Below, piece after piece: positions 36,150-46,698 of a stretch of DNA of 64,000 nt. Positions within the stretch are counted from its first letter, which is position 1; every line of letters starts with the position of its first letter. The notes under the pieces are model-generated. The model had not been told where the DNA came from and ran no database searches. It saw only the letters and a program-made list of their open reading frames with translations. Origin of the DNA: Vibrio sp. ED004 (GTDB taxonomy: Bacteria > Pseudomonadota > Gammaproteobacteria > Enterobacterales > Vibrionaceae). The stretch spans positions 372,001 through 436,000 of the forward strand of contig NZ_CP066150.1 of assembly GCF_023206395.1 (NCBI RefSeq), in the 5' to 3' direction. Both the position numbers and the translations under genes were made by a program.

Positions 36150-37541
36150 ATGAGAGTGAACCGACCTATGTTGATGCGATCCGCGACTTTGAAAACCATT
36201 ATTGATAAAACGCTGCCCCTGACGTTAGGTGTGTTTGCGATCATGATGGTGCAATTGGTCGACTCGATTTTTATCGGTCAACTAGGGGTGAATGAGCTAG
36301 CGGTTCACGGTATTACGTTGCCATTTCAGGCGGCATTTACGGGTGTTCAAGTTGGGATTGGTGTGGCGGCAACGTCTATTATTTCTCAGGCGGTGGGGGC
36401 AAAAGAACAGCGAAAATCTACCTCAATCGCCACGCTATCAGTTGGCTTTGGTGTCACTATCATTGCCTTGATTTGTATCGGATTGGTGGTTTTTGGCGAC
36501 TCTGTTTTTGCATCGTTCGTTAATGATGTGTCTGAGGCGCAATACCAATCTATGTTGTCGATTTTTAATGTGTATTGGCCGCTGTGGTTGTTCAGTGCAC
36601 TGACTGTCGCAGCGCTTTATTTGGCAACCTGTGTTTATCGAGCGAACGGCGATACCAAAACGACAGGCAGCATGTTTTTAGCTGCCAGTGTGATTAACCT
36701 GATTCTCGACCCTATTCTGATCTTTGGCTTGGATATGGGCATTGCAGGCGCAGCAATAGCGTCCAGCATTGGTTACGCATTCGGTGCGATTTACATGTTA
36801 GTTAAATCACGTGGTAAAGGGTGGTTTGACTTTAATGGTGCGTGCAATGACCAGATCAGAGGCTATAGCTTTGAGTTAATTAAGACGGTCATTCCTACCA
36901 CCGCAAATCAGATTTTGCCTGCGGTAAGCGCATTCGTTTCTGTGCTTTTGATTGCTCGAATCGGAACAAGTGAGATGGCTTTTTGGAGCCTGTTAGCACG
37001 TGTCGAGAGCTTTATGTTGGTGTTCTCACTTGCTTTGACCATGTCGATTCCTCCAATGATAGGCCGTTACTTAGGTGCGCAGCAGCGATGTAAAATCCCG
37101 GAGTTATTGAATACCACCGCTAAATTCCTAGTGATTTTCCACACCGCGATGGCGGCATTATTAGCCATTTTTAGTAGCTGGATTATTCCTGTGATTTCAG
37201 AAGAGCAGAGCATTCGAAGCTGGTTTGAAGTGACCTTGCTGTTCATACCATTTAGCTATGGGCCACTGGGGCTTTGCATGTTGGTGGCTTCGGTGTTTAA
37301 CGCATTGGGTGTGCCTCGCAAAGCGTTGAGTGTGTCCTTCTCTCGTCTGTTTGTGTTCTACATTCCTGCGATATGGCTAGGGGCGCTAACCGGAGATATG
37401 ATCAATGCGGTTATCGCAGCGACCATCGCCAATGTTTTAGCGGGCGCTTTTGCATGGTTTAAGCTTAATGCCTATATTAAAACTCACATTATTCCTCGTG
37501 CCGCTGCAGCCAATAAGCAGTGTGCACTCAGCGCAGGCTAA
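36150..37541 (+). CDS. MATE-family efflux transporter
   Basis: Inner-membrane multidrug and toxin extrusion antiporter, driven by sodium or protons, of about 463 residues with twelve predicted hydrophobic segments in two similar halves. DSIFIGQLGVNELAVHGI near the start is characteristic of MATE/DinF-like proteins. Start is uncertain: ATG 36150, 36168 or 36174, all with weak ribosome sites. It ends nine bases before a LysR gene on the same strand, so the two are probably one unit, with the LysR protein as likely regulator. Confidence 0.87.
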   Translation: MRVNRPMLMRSATLKTIIDKTLPLTLGVFAIMMVQLVDSIFIGQLGVNELAVHGITLPFQAAFTGVQVGIGVAATSIISQAVGAKEQRKSTSIATLSVGFGVTIIALICIGLVVFGDSVFASFVNDVSEAQYQSMLSIFNVYWPLWLFSALTVAALYLATCVYRANGDTKTTGSMFLAASVINLILDPILIFGLDMGIAGAAIASSIGYAFGAIYMLVKSRGKGWFDFNGACNDQIRGYSFELIKTVIPTTANQILPAVSAFVSVLLIARIGTSEMAFWSLLARVESFMLVFSLALTMSIPPMIGRYLGAQQRCKIPELLNTTAKFLVIFHTAMAALLAIFSSWIIPVISEEQSIRSWFEVTLLFIPFSYGPLGLCMLVASVFNALGVPRKALSVSFSRLFVFYIPAIWLGALTGDMINAVIAATIANVLAGAFAWFKLNAYIKTHIIPRAAAANKQCALSAG

Positions 37542-37550
37542 TAAATATTG

Positions 37551-38465
37551 ATGAATATTGAACATCTAAAATTGTTTGTGCGACTCGCATCGACGCACAA
37601 TATCAGTCAAGCAGGACAAGAGTTGGGCTTGTCGCCTCCGGTTACCAGTATTCATATTGGTAAGCTGGAAGAGAGCCTTGGTGCTCGTCTTGTGCATCGC
37701 ACCACGCGAAAGGTGTCTCTTACTGAAGAGGGCATGGCCTTTCTCCCTCATGCTAAACAAATTTTGTTGAGTGTGGAGGCGGGTGTTGCGTCGGTCGGAA
37801 CCGGTAACGAACTGCCAAAAGGTGTATTACGAATATCGGCTCCATCATCGTTTGGTCGAATGCATGTTATGCCCGCGTTGAAAGGCTTCTTAGCTAAGTA
37901 TCCTGATTTGTCGGTCGATATTTCACTGAGTGATTCAATCGTCGACTTGGTTGATGGTGGTTTCGATGTAGCAATTCGTAACGCTGAACTACAAAACTCA
38001 AGTCTGATCGCGCGTAAGCTTTCTACCGACAAACGCATTCTGTGTGCGTCGCCAGAATATTTGGCAGCTCATGGTTATCCTGAAACGCCAGAAGATCTCA
38101 AGCAGCATCAATGCATTAATCAAACCGGTTTGGAAGGTTGGACATTCGATACGCCAGAAGGCGATGTCACCATCAAGAAAAAGGGTGCGATTCGCGTCGA
38201 TCATGGTGAAGCGGTAAGGGATGTGTGTGTTGATGGTTTGGGCATTGCGATGTGCGCGTCATGGATTGCTTACAAACAGCTAGCTGAGGGTACATTGGTC
38301 GAGGTGCTGCCAGATTACCCGTTAAAAGATGCAGCTGCGATTTGGGCGGTATACCCAAGTGCTCAATTGCTTGCGCCTAAGGTGCGTGTCTTTATCGATT
38401 ATTTTGTTCAGTATTATGGTTCGCCATCTTATTGGGACTGTGAAGTAAACGGTCAAACGCAGTAA
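37551..38465 (+). CDS. LysR-family regulator (paralogue of the one at 61687)
   Basis: A 304-residue LysR regulator. The N-terminal helix-turn-helix is HNISQAGQELGLSPPVTSIHI, followed by an effector domain of the CrgA/AaeR-like group (GRMHVMPALKGFLAKYPDL). The start ATG at 37551 follows an in-frame TTG. It is encoded just after the MATE gene. A second LysR at 61687 shares most of its sequence, including the first 17 residues from MNIEHLKLF; the two probably arose by duplication. Ligand unknown. Confidence 0.9.
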   Translation: MNIEHLKLFVRLASTHNISQAGQELGLSPPVTSIHIGKLEESLGARLVHRTTRKVSLTEEGMAFLPHAKQILLSVEAGVASVGTGNELPKGVLRISAPSSFGRMHVMPALKGFLAKYPDLSVDISLSDSIVDLVDGGFDVAIRNAELQNSSLIARKLSTDKRILCASPEYLAAHGYPETPEDLKQHQCINQTGLEGWTFDTPEGDVTIKKKGAIRVDHGEAVRDVCVDGLGIAMCASWIAYKQLAEGTLVEVLPDYPLKDAAAIWAVYPSAQLLAPKVRVFIDYFVQYYGSPSYWDCEVNGQTQ

Positions 38466-38494
38466 ATCACCCAACTACGATGCAATAAACAAGA

Positions 38495-38526
38495 AAGCCC
38501 CGACCAAAGGTTGGGGCTTGTTTTTA
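38495..38526 (+). terminator. Terminator after the MATE-LysR pair
   Basis: Stem AAGCCCCgACC / GGTtGGGGCTT with T run, about 30 bases after the stop codon. Confidence 0.88.
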
Positions 38527-38594
38527 TGTTCTTTATAGAACGTTTTTTCTAGCTAACTGCTTGTTGTTTTTATTAGGTTTAATGTATCGGGCGT

Positions 38595-40667
38595 TTAATG
38601 AGCGTGCACAGCAGAATCTTGGTATAGCTCAGCGTCTACTTCTTCGCCTTTATTCGGACGTGGGACAATCTCAAAAGAGGTGTCAGCTTCTGTTAGTGAA
38701 GACAACAGCTTGTTCAAAGACGACTTGTCACCTTTCACGCCTGCTTGTCCTTTTTCTAAAAGCTGATTGAGTGTGGTTTTCTTCAACACGATGTCAGACA
38801 CGTCTGATTTATTGATGATCAGTGTGGTGTCAGCCTCTTGTAGTTCGCTCACTTGAATGTTGTTTAGGTTGCCGTTCGACATCTCTACATAGTAGAACTC
38901 TTTCACGTCAGGCAGCTGAATGTTCATGGTGAAGGGAGTGTCTTGCGCCTTCAATGAATCCACTTTTACTGCTAAATAGTCGAGTAGATTTTCGATGGTC
39001 ATGTTCGCCAAGACATCTGGAGATGCTGTTTTCGGTGCGCCGGGTTGTGTGCCGATACGCAGCTCTTGTGCACCTGTCAGGTAGATGTTTCTCCAACCTG
39101 CACCTTCAGATTGATAACCCAGTTGCTCGTAAGTATCGGCCAGTAGGCCACGCGCGACTTTGTTTTCTGGCTCAGCTTGAACAACCTTGTTCAATGCCGT
39201 TGCGACAAAGCGGTATTCACCTTGTTTAAAGTCTTTTTGCGCTTTTTCAATCACAGCATCGCTGCCACCCATGTATTCCACAAACTTAACCGACTCCGGG
39301 TGAATTTGTAGCGGGTTCAGGTTCGCAGGGTTCATGTCGAAGTAGCCAAGGTACATGTTGTACACGGCGCGAGCGTTATGCGAATAAGTACCATGGTAAC
39401 CATTGGTGTGCCAAGATTGTTGAATGCTGTCTGGCATCACTTTGTAGATCTCGTCACCGATGTCTTGCAAAACTACGCCATTATTCGCTAAACGAAGGGT
39501 TTGGTTGTGAGTAAAACCGTACGCGTCACGCTGCATCTTTAGGTAATCAGAGATCTCTTGCTCGCCCCAAATAGGGGATGAGTGAGAAGCAAACAACACC
39601 TCGGTTTCTTCGCCCCAAGTCACCAACATTTCGTTGATTTTCTTAGACCACTTCAAACCATCACGCACCTTTGCGCCGCGCAAAGTATAAAGGTTGTGCA
39701 TGCCTTGGTAAGTCAGTTCGCCCGTCCAAAGTGCCTTCATGCTTGGGATATACGTCACCATTTCAGAGGCGGCTTCAGTGCCCGAGGCATCCATGAATTG
39801 CATCTCTAGGCCGTCGATAACCAGCGTCTCAATTTCTTCGTTATGGTTCAGTTCGTAATCTGGCAATACGTAAGTAATGGTGCCAGTTGACAAGCCTTTC
39901 GCGAGTGCTGCATCCACAATACCGTGTTCATGGCGATTCAGTGTCGCACCATATTGATAAGCAGTACGGCGAGACATTGCGTTACCTGCTAATACGTTTT
40001 CATCTACGATTTCTTTAGTGATGTTTTTAGAGCCATACACTTTTACATCTGGATAGGCTTCTTTGATCGCTCTCGCGCCGCCAAAGTGATCGGCGTGTGA
40101 GTGGGAATAGATCATCGCGACGATAGGTAAATTACCGCCCTCAGGGACATTCTTTTGGAAGAAATTGAGTGATTTCTCCGCCGACTCTTTAGTAAGTAGA
40201 ACATCATAAGCGATCCAACCGTTATCACTGCGGATGAAAGAGATAGACGCTAAATCGGCACCGCGAACTTGGTAAACCTTACCTGGGACAACCTCATACA
40301 GGCCTTCGGCAGCTTGGTTCAATACCGCTTGTCGCCACAATGATGGGTTGACGGAGTCTGGCGCTTTGTCTGCGTTGGTGACACTGGGTTCGATAAAGTT
40401 GAAGCTGTTACGGATGATATCGCCAGTTTCTTGGTCGAAGCTTGCGATCAGACCTCTGTTGTTATTGTCGAAGGCGCGCGTGTCTGAGTAGTTCAGCGTT
40501 TTCGCAAACTCTTGGTTGGCTTGTGCCGTCATCTCGGTCGCGTCTTTGCCACCTTGATCGCCAATCTCACTAAAGTGTGCATGGTCATGATTCGCTGCAA
40601 TGGATGGGAATGCAAGAGAGATTGCAAGGAACAGGGATGCGTTCTTGAAAGTACGTGAAGTTGTCAT
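38595..40667 (-). CDS. Exported alkyl sulfatase (metallo-beta-lactamase fold, SdsA/BDS1-like)
   Basis: A 690-residue zinc hydrolase that removes sulfate from alkyl sulfates such as SDS. The start at 40667 gives a signal peptide ending about FPSIAA, so it acts in the periplasm or outside. The MBL motif is SHSHADHFGG, and further zinc residues lie in GTEAASEM. After the MBL domain come an alkyl-sulfatase dimerisation domain and a C-terminal SCP2-like lipid-binding domain (about 565-680). GAGG lies upstream. Divergent from a LysR gene that probably controls it, as in known sulfatase loci. Confidence 0.9.
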   Translation of the reverse strand: MTTSRTFKNASLFLAISLAFPSIAANHDHAHFSEIGDQGGKDATEMTAQANQEFAKTLNYSDTRAFDNNNRGLIASFDQETGDIIRNSFNFIEPSVTNADKAPDSVNPSLWRQAVLNQAAEGLYEVVPGKVYQVRGADLASISFIRSDNGWIAYDVLLTKESAEKSLNFFQKNVPEGGNLPIVAMIYSHSHADHFGGARAIKEAYPDVKVYGSKNITKEIVDENVLAGNAMSRRTAYQYGATLNRHEHGIVDAALAKGLSTGTITYVLPDYELNHNEEIETLVIDGLEMQFMDASGTEAASEMVTYIPSMKALWTGELTYQGMHNLYTLRGAKVRDGLKWSKKINEMLVTWGEETEVLFASHSSPIWGEQEISDYLKMQRDAYGFTHNQTLRLANNGVVLQDIGDEIYKVMPDSIQQSWHTNGYHGTYSHNARAVYNMYLGYFDMNPANLNPLQIHPESVKFVEYMGGSDAVIEKAQKDFKQGEYRFVATALNKVVQAEPENKVARGLLADTYEQLGYQSEGAGWRNIYLTGAQELRIGTQPGAPKTASPDVLANMTIENLLDYLAVKVDSLKAQDTPFTMNIQLPDVKEFYYVEMSNGNLNNIQVSELQEADTTLIINKSDVSDIVLKKTTLNQLLEKGQAGVKGDKSSLNKLLSSLTEADTSFEIVPRPNKGEEVDAELYQDSAVHAH

Positions 40668-40856
40668 TAGCGCCTCTTCAATTCTAATTTCGTTTCGATG
40701 AGGAAATTGTATGACTAACACATATAGCAAAAAATAAAGTAAGCTTTATTTAACACATCACGAACTGTTATGTGTTGTACGCTTTATCAGTGACCTATTG
40801 AAAACCGAACCTTGTCGTATGCTCGATACGACCTCAAGCGAACATGGAGAGTAGCC

Positions 40857-41771
40857 GTGAGTGATGTTGAAAAGTTAGACCTGAATTTACTGAGCGTGTT
40901 CTTGGAAGTGTATCGATTAAAGTCGATTACCTTAGCCTCGGAATCCCTTGGTATGACTCAACCTGGAGTGAGCGGTGCATTGAAGAGACTGCAATCTCAA
41001 CTGGATACCGATCTCTTTATTCGCGAAGGGCGCGGGATCACTCCGACCAATGCGGCAGTGCAATTGGCAATCCGAGTTGAACCTGCCTTAGAAGGGATAA
41101 CCAGCGCGGTCAGTACGCTAAAGCAGTTCGATAATCAGCAGCATCATGTGTTTCGTATTCTGGTTAACGAGATCGGTCTCACCAAGCTTCAACCTCTTGT
41201 CGAGCAAGATGATACGCTGGGTAATATCTCAATCGAGTTCAATATGGTGCCAAATAACGAAGAAGAGTTATTGCAGAGCTTGAGCATGCAGCAGGCGGAT
41301 TTAGCGATTGATGTTCACTACCCGCAAGTGAATGGCTACATGAAACAACCTGTGATTGAAGATGAACTGGTACTCATTGCGAGAAAAGGTCACCCTAGAA
41401 TCAATGGCTCGGTCAACGAAGAGCAGTATTACAACGAGAAGCACATTACTTTTCGGATGCGTCGTACTCGTTTGTATACGGCGGATTACTTCACCAAGTC
41501 GCCACTCAAGCAACGTAAGGTCAGCGCCGAGTGTGACTCGCTGATGACCATGTGTGTATTGGTGTCGGGCTCAGATTGCGTAGGCAGTACATCGCGTGAT
41601 TTTGCTAATCAGTTTGCAGAAGCCTTCCAACTGCAAGTGCTAGATCAGCCGTTTGAAATTCTTCCAATGCAGCAATATATGATTTGGCATAAGCGAACCG
41701 ATGTGAACTCGGCTCATCAATGGTTGCGAAACAAAATTCAGCAGTACATGAACAAGTCTGCAATCAATTAA
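40857..41771 (+). CDS. LysR-family regulator of the sulfatase locus
   Basis: A 304-residue LysR protein. A GTG start at 40857 with GGAG seven bases upstream is preferred to an earlier TTG. The helix-turn-helix reads SITLASESLGMTQPGVSGALKRL. The effector domain resembles NodD/LeuO-like members. It is divergent from the alkyl sulfatase gene across about 190 bases, so induction of the sulfatase by alkyl sulfates or sulfur state is a reasonable guess only. Confidence 0.88.
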   Translation: MSDVEKLDLNLLSVFLEVYRLKSITLASESLGMTQPGVSGALKRLQSQLDTDLFIREGRGITPTNAAVQLAIRVEPALEGITSAVSTLKQFDNQQHHVFRILVNEIGLTKLQPLVEQDDTLGNISIEFNMVPNNEEELLQSLSMQQADLAIDVHYPQVNGYMKQPVIEDELVLIARKGHPRINGSVNEEQYYNEKHITFRMRRTRLYTADYFTKSPLKQRKVSAECDSLMTMCVLVSGSDCVGSTSRDFANQFAEAFQLQVLDQPFEILPMQQYMIWHKRTDVNSAHQWLRNKIQQYMNKSAIN

Positions 41772-41790
41772 ATCTCTAGATAACACTAAT

Positions 41791-41820
41791 AAAAACGGCC
41801 TCGAAAATGAGGCCGTTTCT
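41791..41820. terminator. Terminator between the LysR and DMT genes (convergent)
   Basis: Stem AAACGGCCTC / GAGGCCGTTT with T-rich and A-rich flanks. It can serve both strands. Confidence 0.85.
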
Positions 41821-41870
41821 GTCTCTGATTGTTCCACTTTTATTGCTTTAAAGGCGGAATTGATTCGAGT

Positions 41871-42767
41871 CTAACTCGCTTTTTGTCGGCGTTTTTCACG
41901 CGCGTTTTTGATCATCTGAGCTGGCGATAAGCCCGTCACCAACATAGTACCTGTGATAACGAGAATTGAACCAACCACTGTGTTGATACCAATCGCTTCA
42001 TCTAAGAATAAGTTCCCCCAAAGGATACCAAACACTGGAATCAAGAAGGTGACTGACAGTGCCGAAGGCGCACCAAGTTCATTGATGAGGTTGAAATAAA
42101 GTAGGTACGCTAGCCCGGTACAAACAGCACCCAACAAGATGACCGACGTGGTAATCGTGAGATCGGGGGCTTCTCTCATCGGAATGAAGAACACAAATGG
42201 CAATACGATTAATACCGCCGCCCACATACTGCCGTGCGCGTTATTGAAGGCTTCTACTTTTGGCGCTGTCTTGGTGTAGTTAGAGGCAATACCGTAACTA
42301 AACGCCGCCATAACTGCGGCAAAAATAGGAATAATTGCTTCCTGCCCAATGTTCATCGCATCCCAACCGACCAATACGCATACGCCTGTGACGCCGATAC
42401 CTAATCCGAGTAATACCTTGCTTTCAAGCGCCGTTTTTGTCCAAATCGCCCCGATGATCGCTGCCCAAATTGGCGCTGTGGAGTTAAGAATGGCAAGGGT
42501 CGACGCATTGAGTGTTTGAGCCGCATAAGCGAAAAACAGAAAAGGAAGCGCGGTGTTAAACAACCCAAGAATGAAAAAGTGCTTAGCGTGGGCATTAAAA
42601 GAGAGCTTCCTTTTCAGATAAAAAGAAACCAAGAGTAGGGTGATTGCTGCGCACAAAACTCGCGCTTCAATAAGGACTGCTGGGCCTAAAGGGTTAGCCG
42701 CAATTCTCATGAAAAGGAACGAGCCTCCCCATATTGCAGCTAGCATGATCAGTTTTAAAAAGCTCAC
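41871..42767 (-). CDS. DMT-family (EamA) transporter
   Basis: Inner-membrane drug/metabolite transporter of about 298 residues with ten predicted helices in two EamA repeats. LAAIWGGSFLFMRIAANPLGP is the typical first segment. I chose a GTG start (42767); an upstream TTG adds 14 polar residues. Family members export metabolites or amino acids. Single gene; the substrate is unknown. Another DMT gene lies at 43998. Confidence 0.85.
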   Translation of the reverse strand: MSFLKLIMLAAIWGGSFLFMRIAANPLGPAVLIEARVLCAAITLLLVSFYLKRKLSFNAHAKHFFILGLFNTALPFLFFAYAAQTLNASTLAILNSTAPIWAAIIGAIWTKTALESKVLLGLGIGVTGVCVLVGWDAMNIGQEAIIPIFAAVMAAFSYGIASNYTKTAPKVEAFNNAHGSMWAAVLIVLPFVFFIPMREAPDLTITTSVILLGAVCTGLAYLLYFNLINELGAPSALSVTFLIPVFGILWGNLFLDEAIGINTVVGSILVITGTMLVTGLSPAQMIKNAREKRRQKAS

Positions 42768-42976
42768 AGTGTAAATCTCGGATTGTGTAAAAACCCGACT
42801 ATGGATCAAAGCTATGTATTACACAAACTTAGATGTTAATACTGTGCAGCTAATTGTTGTTATTTTGCTAATTCAACCGTTCCTTAAATAGGAACATCTT
42901 TGATGCATTCTGTTCTGTTTATCCTTCCTTATTTGGCGAGTAATCTAGTGTCATACGTAAACATTAGGTGATAATA

Positions 42977-43366
42977 ATGAAGATTGAACATATCGCGATT
43001 TGGACCAAACAACTCGAAGTACTTAAACGCTTTTATGAAGATTACTTTGGTGCGACATCTAACCAGAAATACCACAACCCAACCAAAGGTTTCTCGTCTT
43101 ACTTCTTGTCTTTTGAGAGTGGTAGCCGCTTAGAGATCATGGAAATGGATTCGGTTCCTGAATCGAAAGATGACATCTATGACCAATTCACTGGTTTCAT
43201 TCATATGGCGATTTCATTGGGTTCAGAGCAAGCAGTCGATGAACTGACTAGCCGCTTAGTTGAAGAGGGTTATGAGCGCTTAGATGGGCCAAGAAGAACC
43301 GGTGATGGTTATTATGAGAGCTGTGTACTCGATCCTGATGGTAATCGCTTGGAACTTACCGTTTAA
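42977..43366 (+). CDS. VOC-family protein (glyoxalase/bleomycin-resistance fold)
   Basis: A 129-residue protein of the vicinal oxygen chelate fold. Candidate metal residues lie in KIEHIAIW (His), ESGSRLEIME (Glu) and the C-terminal DPDGNRLELTV (Glu). ATG at 42977 has AGGTG six bases upstream. Members include glyoxalases, dioxygenases and resistance proteins; the sequence is closest to general VOC/lactoylglutathione lyase-like proteins. Glutathione genes are elsewhere in the window, but a direct link is not shown. Confidence 0.83.
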   Translation: MKIEHIAIWTKQLEVLKRFYEDYFGATSNQKYHNPTKGFSSYFLSFESGSRLEIMEMDSVPESKDDIYDQFTGFIHMAISLGSEQAVDELTSRLVEEGYERLDGPRRTGDGYYESCVLDPDGNRLELTV

Positions 43367-43417
43367 TGTAGAGACTTAATGGAGTTACTCATCTAAGAAC
43401 GGAACTGAGGTATTACT

Positions 43418-43942
43418 ATGATGAAGCGTGCTGTGACTTTTCTTTTTAGTCTTGGGCTTATGGGATGTGCTACCTCAGAACCGGTTTATGAGCCAGAGAC
43501 TGACCCTAAGCCTGAACCATCACAGCCAATAGGCTACCTCGGCTTTAAAGCTCATCAAGAGTGGGCGATTAAATTCAATGACTGCACCGTTTATGATTTA
43601 ACAAGCGCACAGCCCTACCAATGGTTTGACCGTACTTCAGAGTCTGTCAGCTGTTATACGTTTAAGCCAAGCGACGCTATCGAGCCTATGCTGGTTTATT
43701 CCAATGCTGACTTCAACAGCAACAAACTTACCCCGATTAATCGTTTCCAAGAACTGCAAGTATCAGAATCAGGTTGGGGCAGCTTTCCTATCGTCTATGA
43801 GACAAGCGGTACTAATTGGCTGAGAGTCAAAGAGGGTTGGATTCACCTCACTTTAGCCGATCAAACGCTCGTACAGTTCTATCCTGGCACTCAAGACCAA
43901 TCAGCTAAATCACAACACGACCAGTATTTCGAGCAGCATTGA
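43418..43942 (+). CDS. Putative lipoprotein of unknown function
   Basis: A 174-residue protein with a lipoprotein signal peptide, lipobox LMGC near residues 14-17. The residue after the Cys is Ala, so transport to the outer membrane is expected. A Pro/Glu-rich linker (EPETDPKPEPSQP) follows, then a compact domain with two cysteines (DCTVYDL, SCYTF) that may pair. The domain resembles a small beta-rich SH3-like protein (NWLRVKEGWIHL), which is an impression only. GAGG precedes the ATG. Separate from the VOC gene by 51 bases, so co-transcription is possible. Confidence 0.72.
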   Translation: MMKRAVTFLFSLGLMGCATSEPVYEPETDPKPEPSQPIGYLGFKAHQEWAIKFNDCTVYDLTSAQPYQWFDRTSESVSCYTFKPSDAIEPMLVYSNADFNSNKLTPINRFQELQVSESGWGSFPIVYETSGTNWLRVKEGWIHLTLADQTLVQFYPGTQDQSAKSQHDQYFEQH

Positions 43943-43959
43943 TGTTGGGATAACAAATA

Positions 43960-43983
43960 GCCCCTATCAAATGTGAAGGGGCA
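43960..43983 (-). terminator. Hairpin after the second DMT gene
   Basis: Stem GCCCCT / AGGGGC with an 11-base loop and TATTTGTT on the minus strand. Short, and close to the convergent lipoprotein gene. Confidence 0.5.
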
Positions 43984-43997
43984 AATTAAGTCGTGAA

Positions 43998-44912
43998 TTA
44001 CTGAGCTTTCTTTCGCTTGATTACAAAGGGCATAACCGCACTGAAAACGATCACCGCTGCGCCAATCAACGCCAAGCTGTTTGGTAATTCTGCGAATAGC
44101 AGATACCCAAGAATCATTGAGTAGATCATTTGTGAATATTCGACATTCGATACCACGTTCGCTTCTCCCCACTTGTAGGCAGTGACGCCAAACCATTGGC
44201 CGATGGAAGAAATCACGCCGACCAACACCAATAAAGCGAGTTCAGACCATGTTGGCCATTGCCATTCAATGATCGCAGGGATAAGGGTGACGGCTCCAAC
44301 AAAGATCGCTTGATAAGCCAGCACCACAACCTTAGATTCGATATTCGCCATTTTTCTTACGCAGATAACGGCAATTGCTGCGCCTAACGCAGCCACCAAG
44401 CCTGTTCCAACGTAGAACAGAGATTCGCTCTCTAGGGTCGGCTGCACAACCAACATCACCCCAGTAAATCCGACTAATATGGTTGTCATTCGTGTCCAAC
44501 CAACGTTTTCTTGTAGGAACAGACGGGAAATGACCGCCACAAACAATACCTTCATGAAGCCTAACGCCGTCGCATCGGCAAATGGAATGTTACTCACGGT
44601 TAAGAAGCTAAAGTATAGCGCGATGAACGCTCCAGTGACGCGCCATACATGCATCGACACCATCTTAGGGTTGAGCATCGCATTCATATTACTGACGATA
44701 GAAGGCATCAGTAGGGTGACAAAAACCAACTGCCGGAATAACAATATTTGGAAAATATCGATGGTCTGGCTGAGCTCTCGCACAATCACGCCGACTAAAA
44801 TAAACAGCGCGTTTGAGATTAAAGCGAGTGCAATTCCTTTTGCGGGATCGGATAGTCCGTCGAAAAATGAAAGCAGCGGACGAGGCACTGCGAAGGAACG
44901 ATGAATAGACAT
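43998..44912 (-). CDS. DMT-family (EamA) transporter
   Basis: Inner-membrane transporter of 304 residues with ten predicted helices and two EamA repeats. Segments such as IALALISNALFILVGVIVREL and FADATALGFMKVLFVAV are typical of the family. GAGG lies before the ATG. Weakly related to the protein at 41871-42767. It is divergent from the GH1 gene at 45149; the operators between them lie nearer the GH1 side. Substrate unknown. Confidence 0.85.
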   Translation of the reverse strand: MSIHRSFAVPRPLLSFFDGLSDPAKGIALALISNALFILVGVIVRELSQTIDIFQILLFRQLVFVTLLMPSIVSNMNAMLNPKMVSMHVWRVTGAFIALYFSFLTVSNIPFADATALGFMKVLFVAVISRLFLQENVGWTRMTTILVGFTGVMLVVQPTLESESLFYVGTGLVAALGAAIAVICVRKMANIESKVVVLAYQAIFVGAVTLIPAIIEWQWPTWSELALLVLVGVISSIGQWFGVTAYKWGEANVVSNVEYSQMIYSMILGYLLFAELPNSLALIGAAVIVFSAVMPFVIKRKKAQ

Positions 44913-45039
44913 AACACACCTCTTGATGAATGGGTGCTGAGCATAAAGCCTACACTGGTAGACGGGTCAAACACGGTTTTCACTTTTTCGAACGCGCCAA
45001 ATTTATCTTTTGGATCAAAAAAAGATCAAAAAGGCATTG

Positions 45040-45089
45040 TTGAAACCGGTTTCAATGTGTATCTTTGCTTTTATTGAAATCGGTTTCAG
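45040..45089 (+). promoter_or_regulatory. Two AscG-like LacI-family operators upstream of the GH1 gene
   Basis: TTGAAACCGGTTTCAA (45040-45055) is a perfect palindrome, and TTGAAATCGGTTTCAG (45074-45089) is near-perfect. They match the E. coli AscG site TGAAACCGGTTTCA. Centres are 34 bases apart, about three helical turns, so a repressor tetramer or two dimers could bind the same face. The likely protein is the LacI regulator at 46699. Confidence 0.88.
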
Positions 45090-45109
45090 AGTTGAGGTTG
45101 CTTCTCTAA

Positions 45110-46588
<1,479 letters not shown>

Positions 46589-46650
46589 AATGCGTTGTGC
46601 TGCGTAGTTACACGTAATATAAAGTTATACGCAATATGAATTAGCATTAA

Positions 46651-46680
46651 ATTAGTCGGCTTATGTCGGCTAATTTTTTA
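46651..46680 (+). terminator. Terminator after the second GH1 gene
   Basis: Nine-pair stem with two wobble pairs, TTAGTCGGC / GTCGGCTAA, loop TTAT, then six T. The LacI start follows at 46699, so transcription into it would be reduced. Confidence 0.75.
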
Positions 46681-46698
46681 TATGAGGAAAAGAAGTAA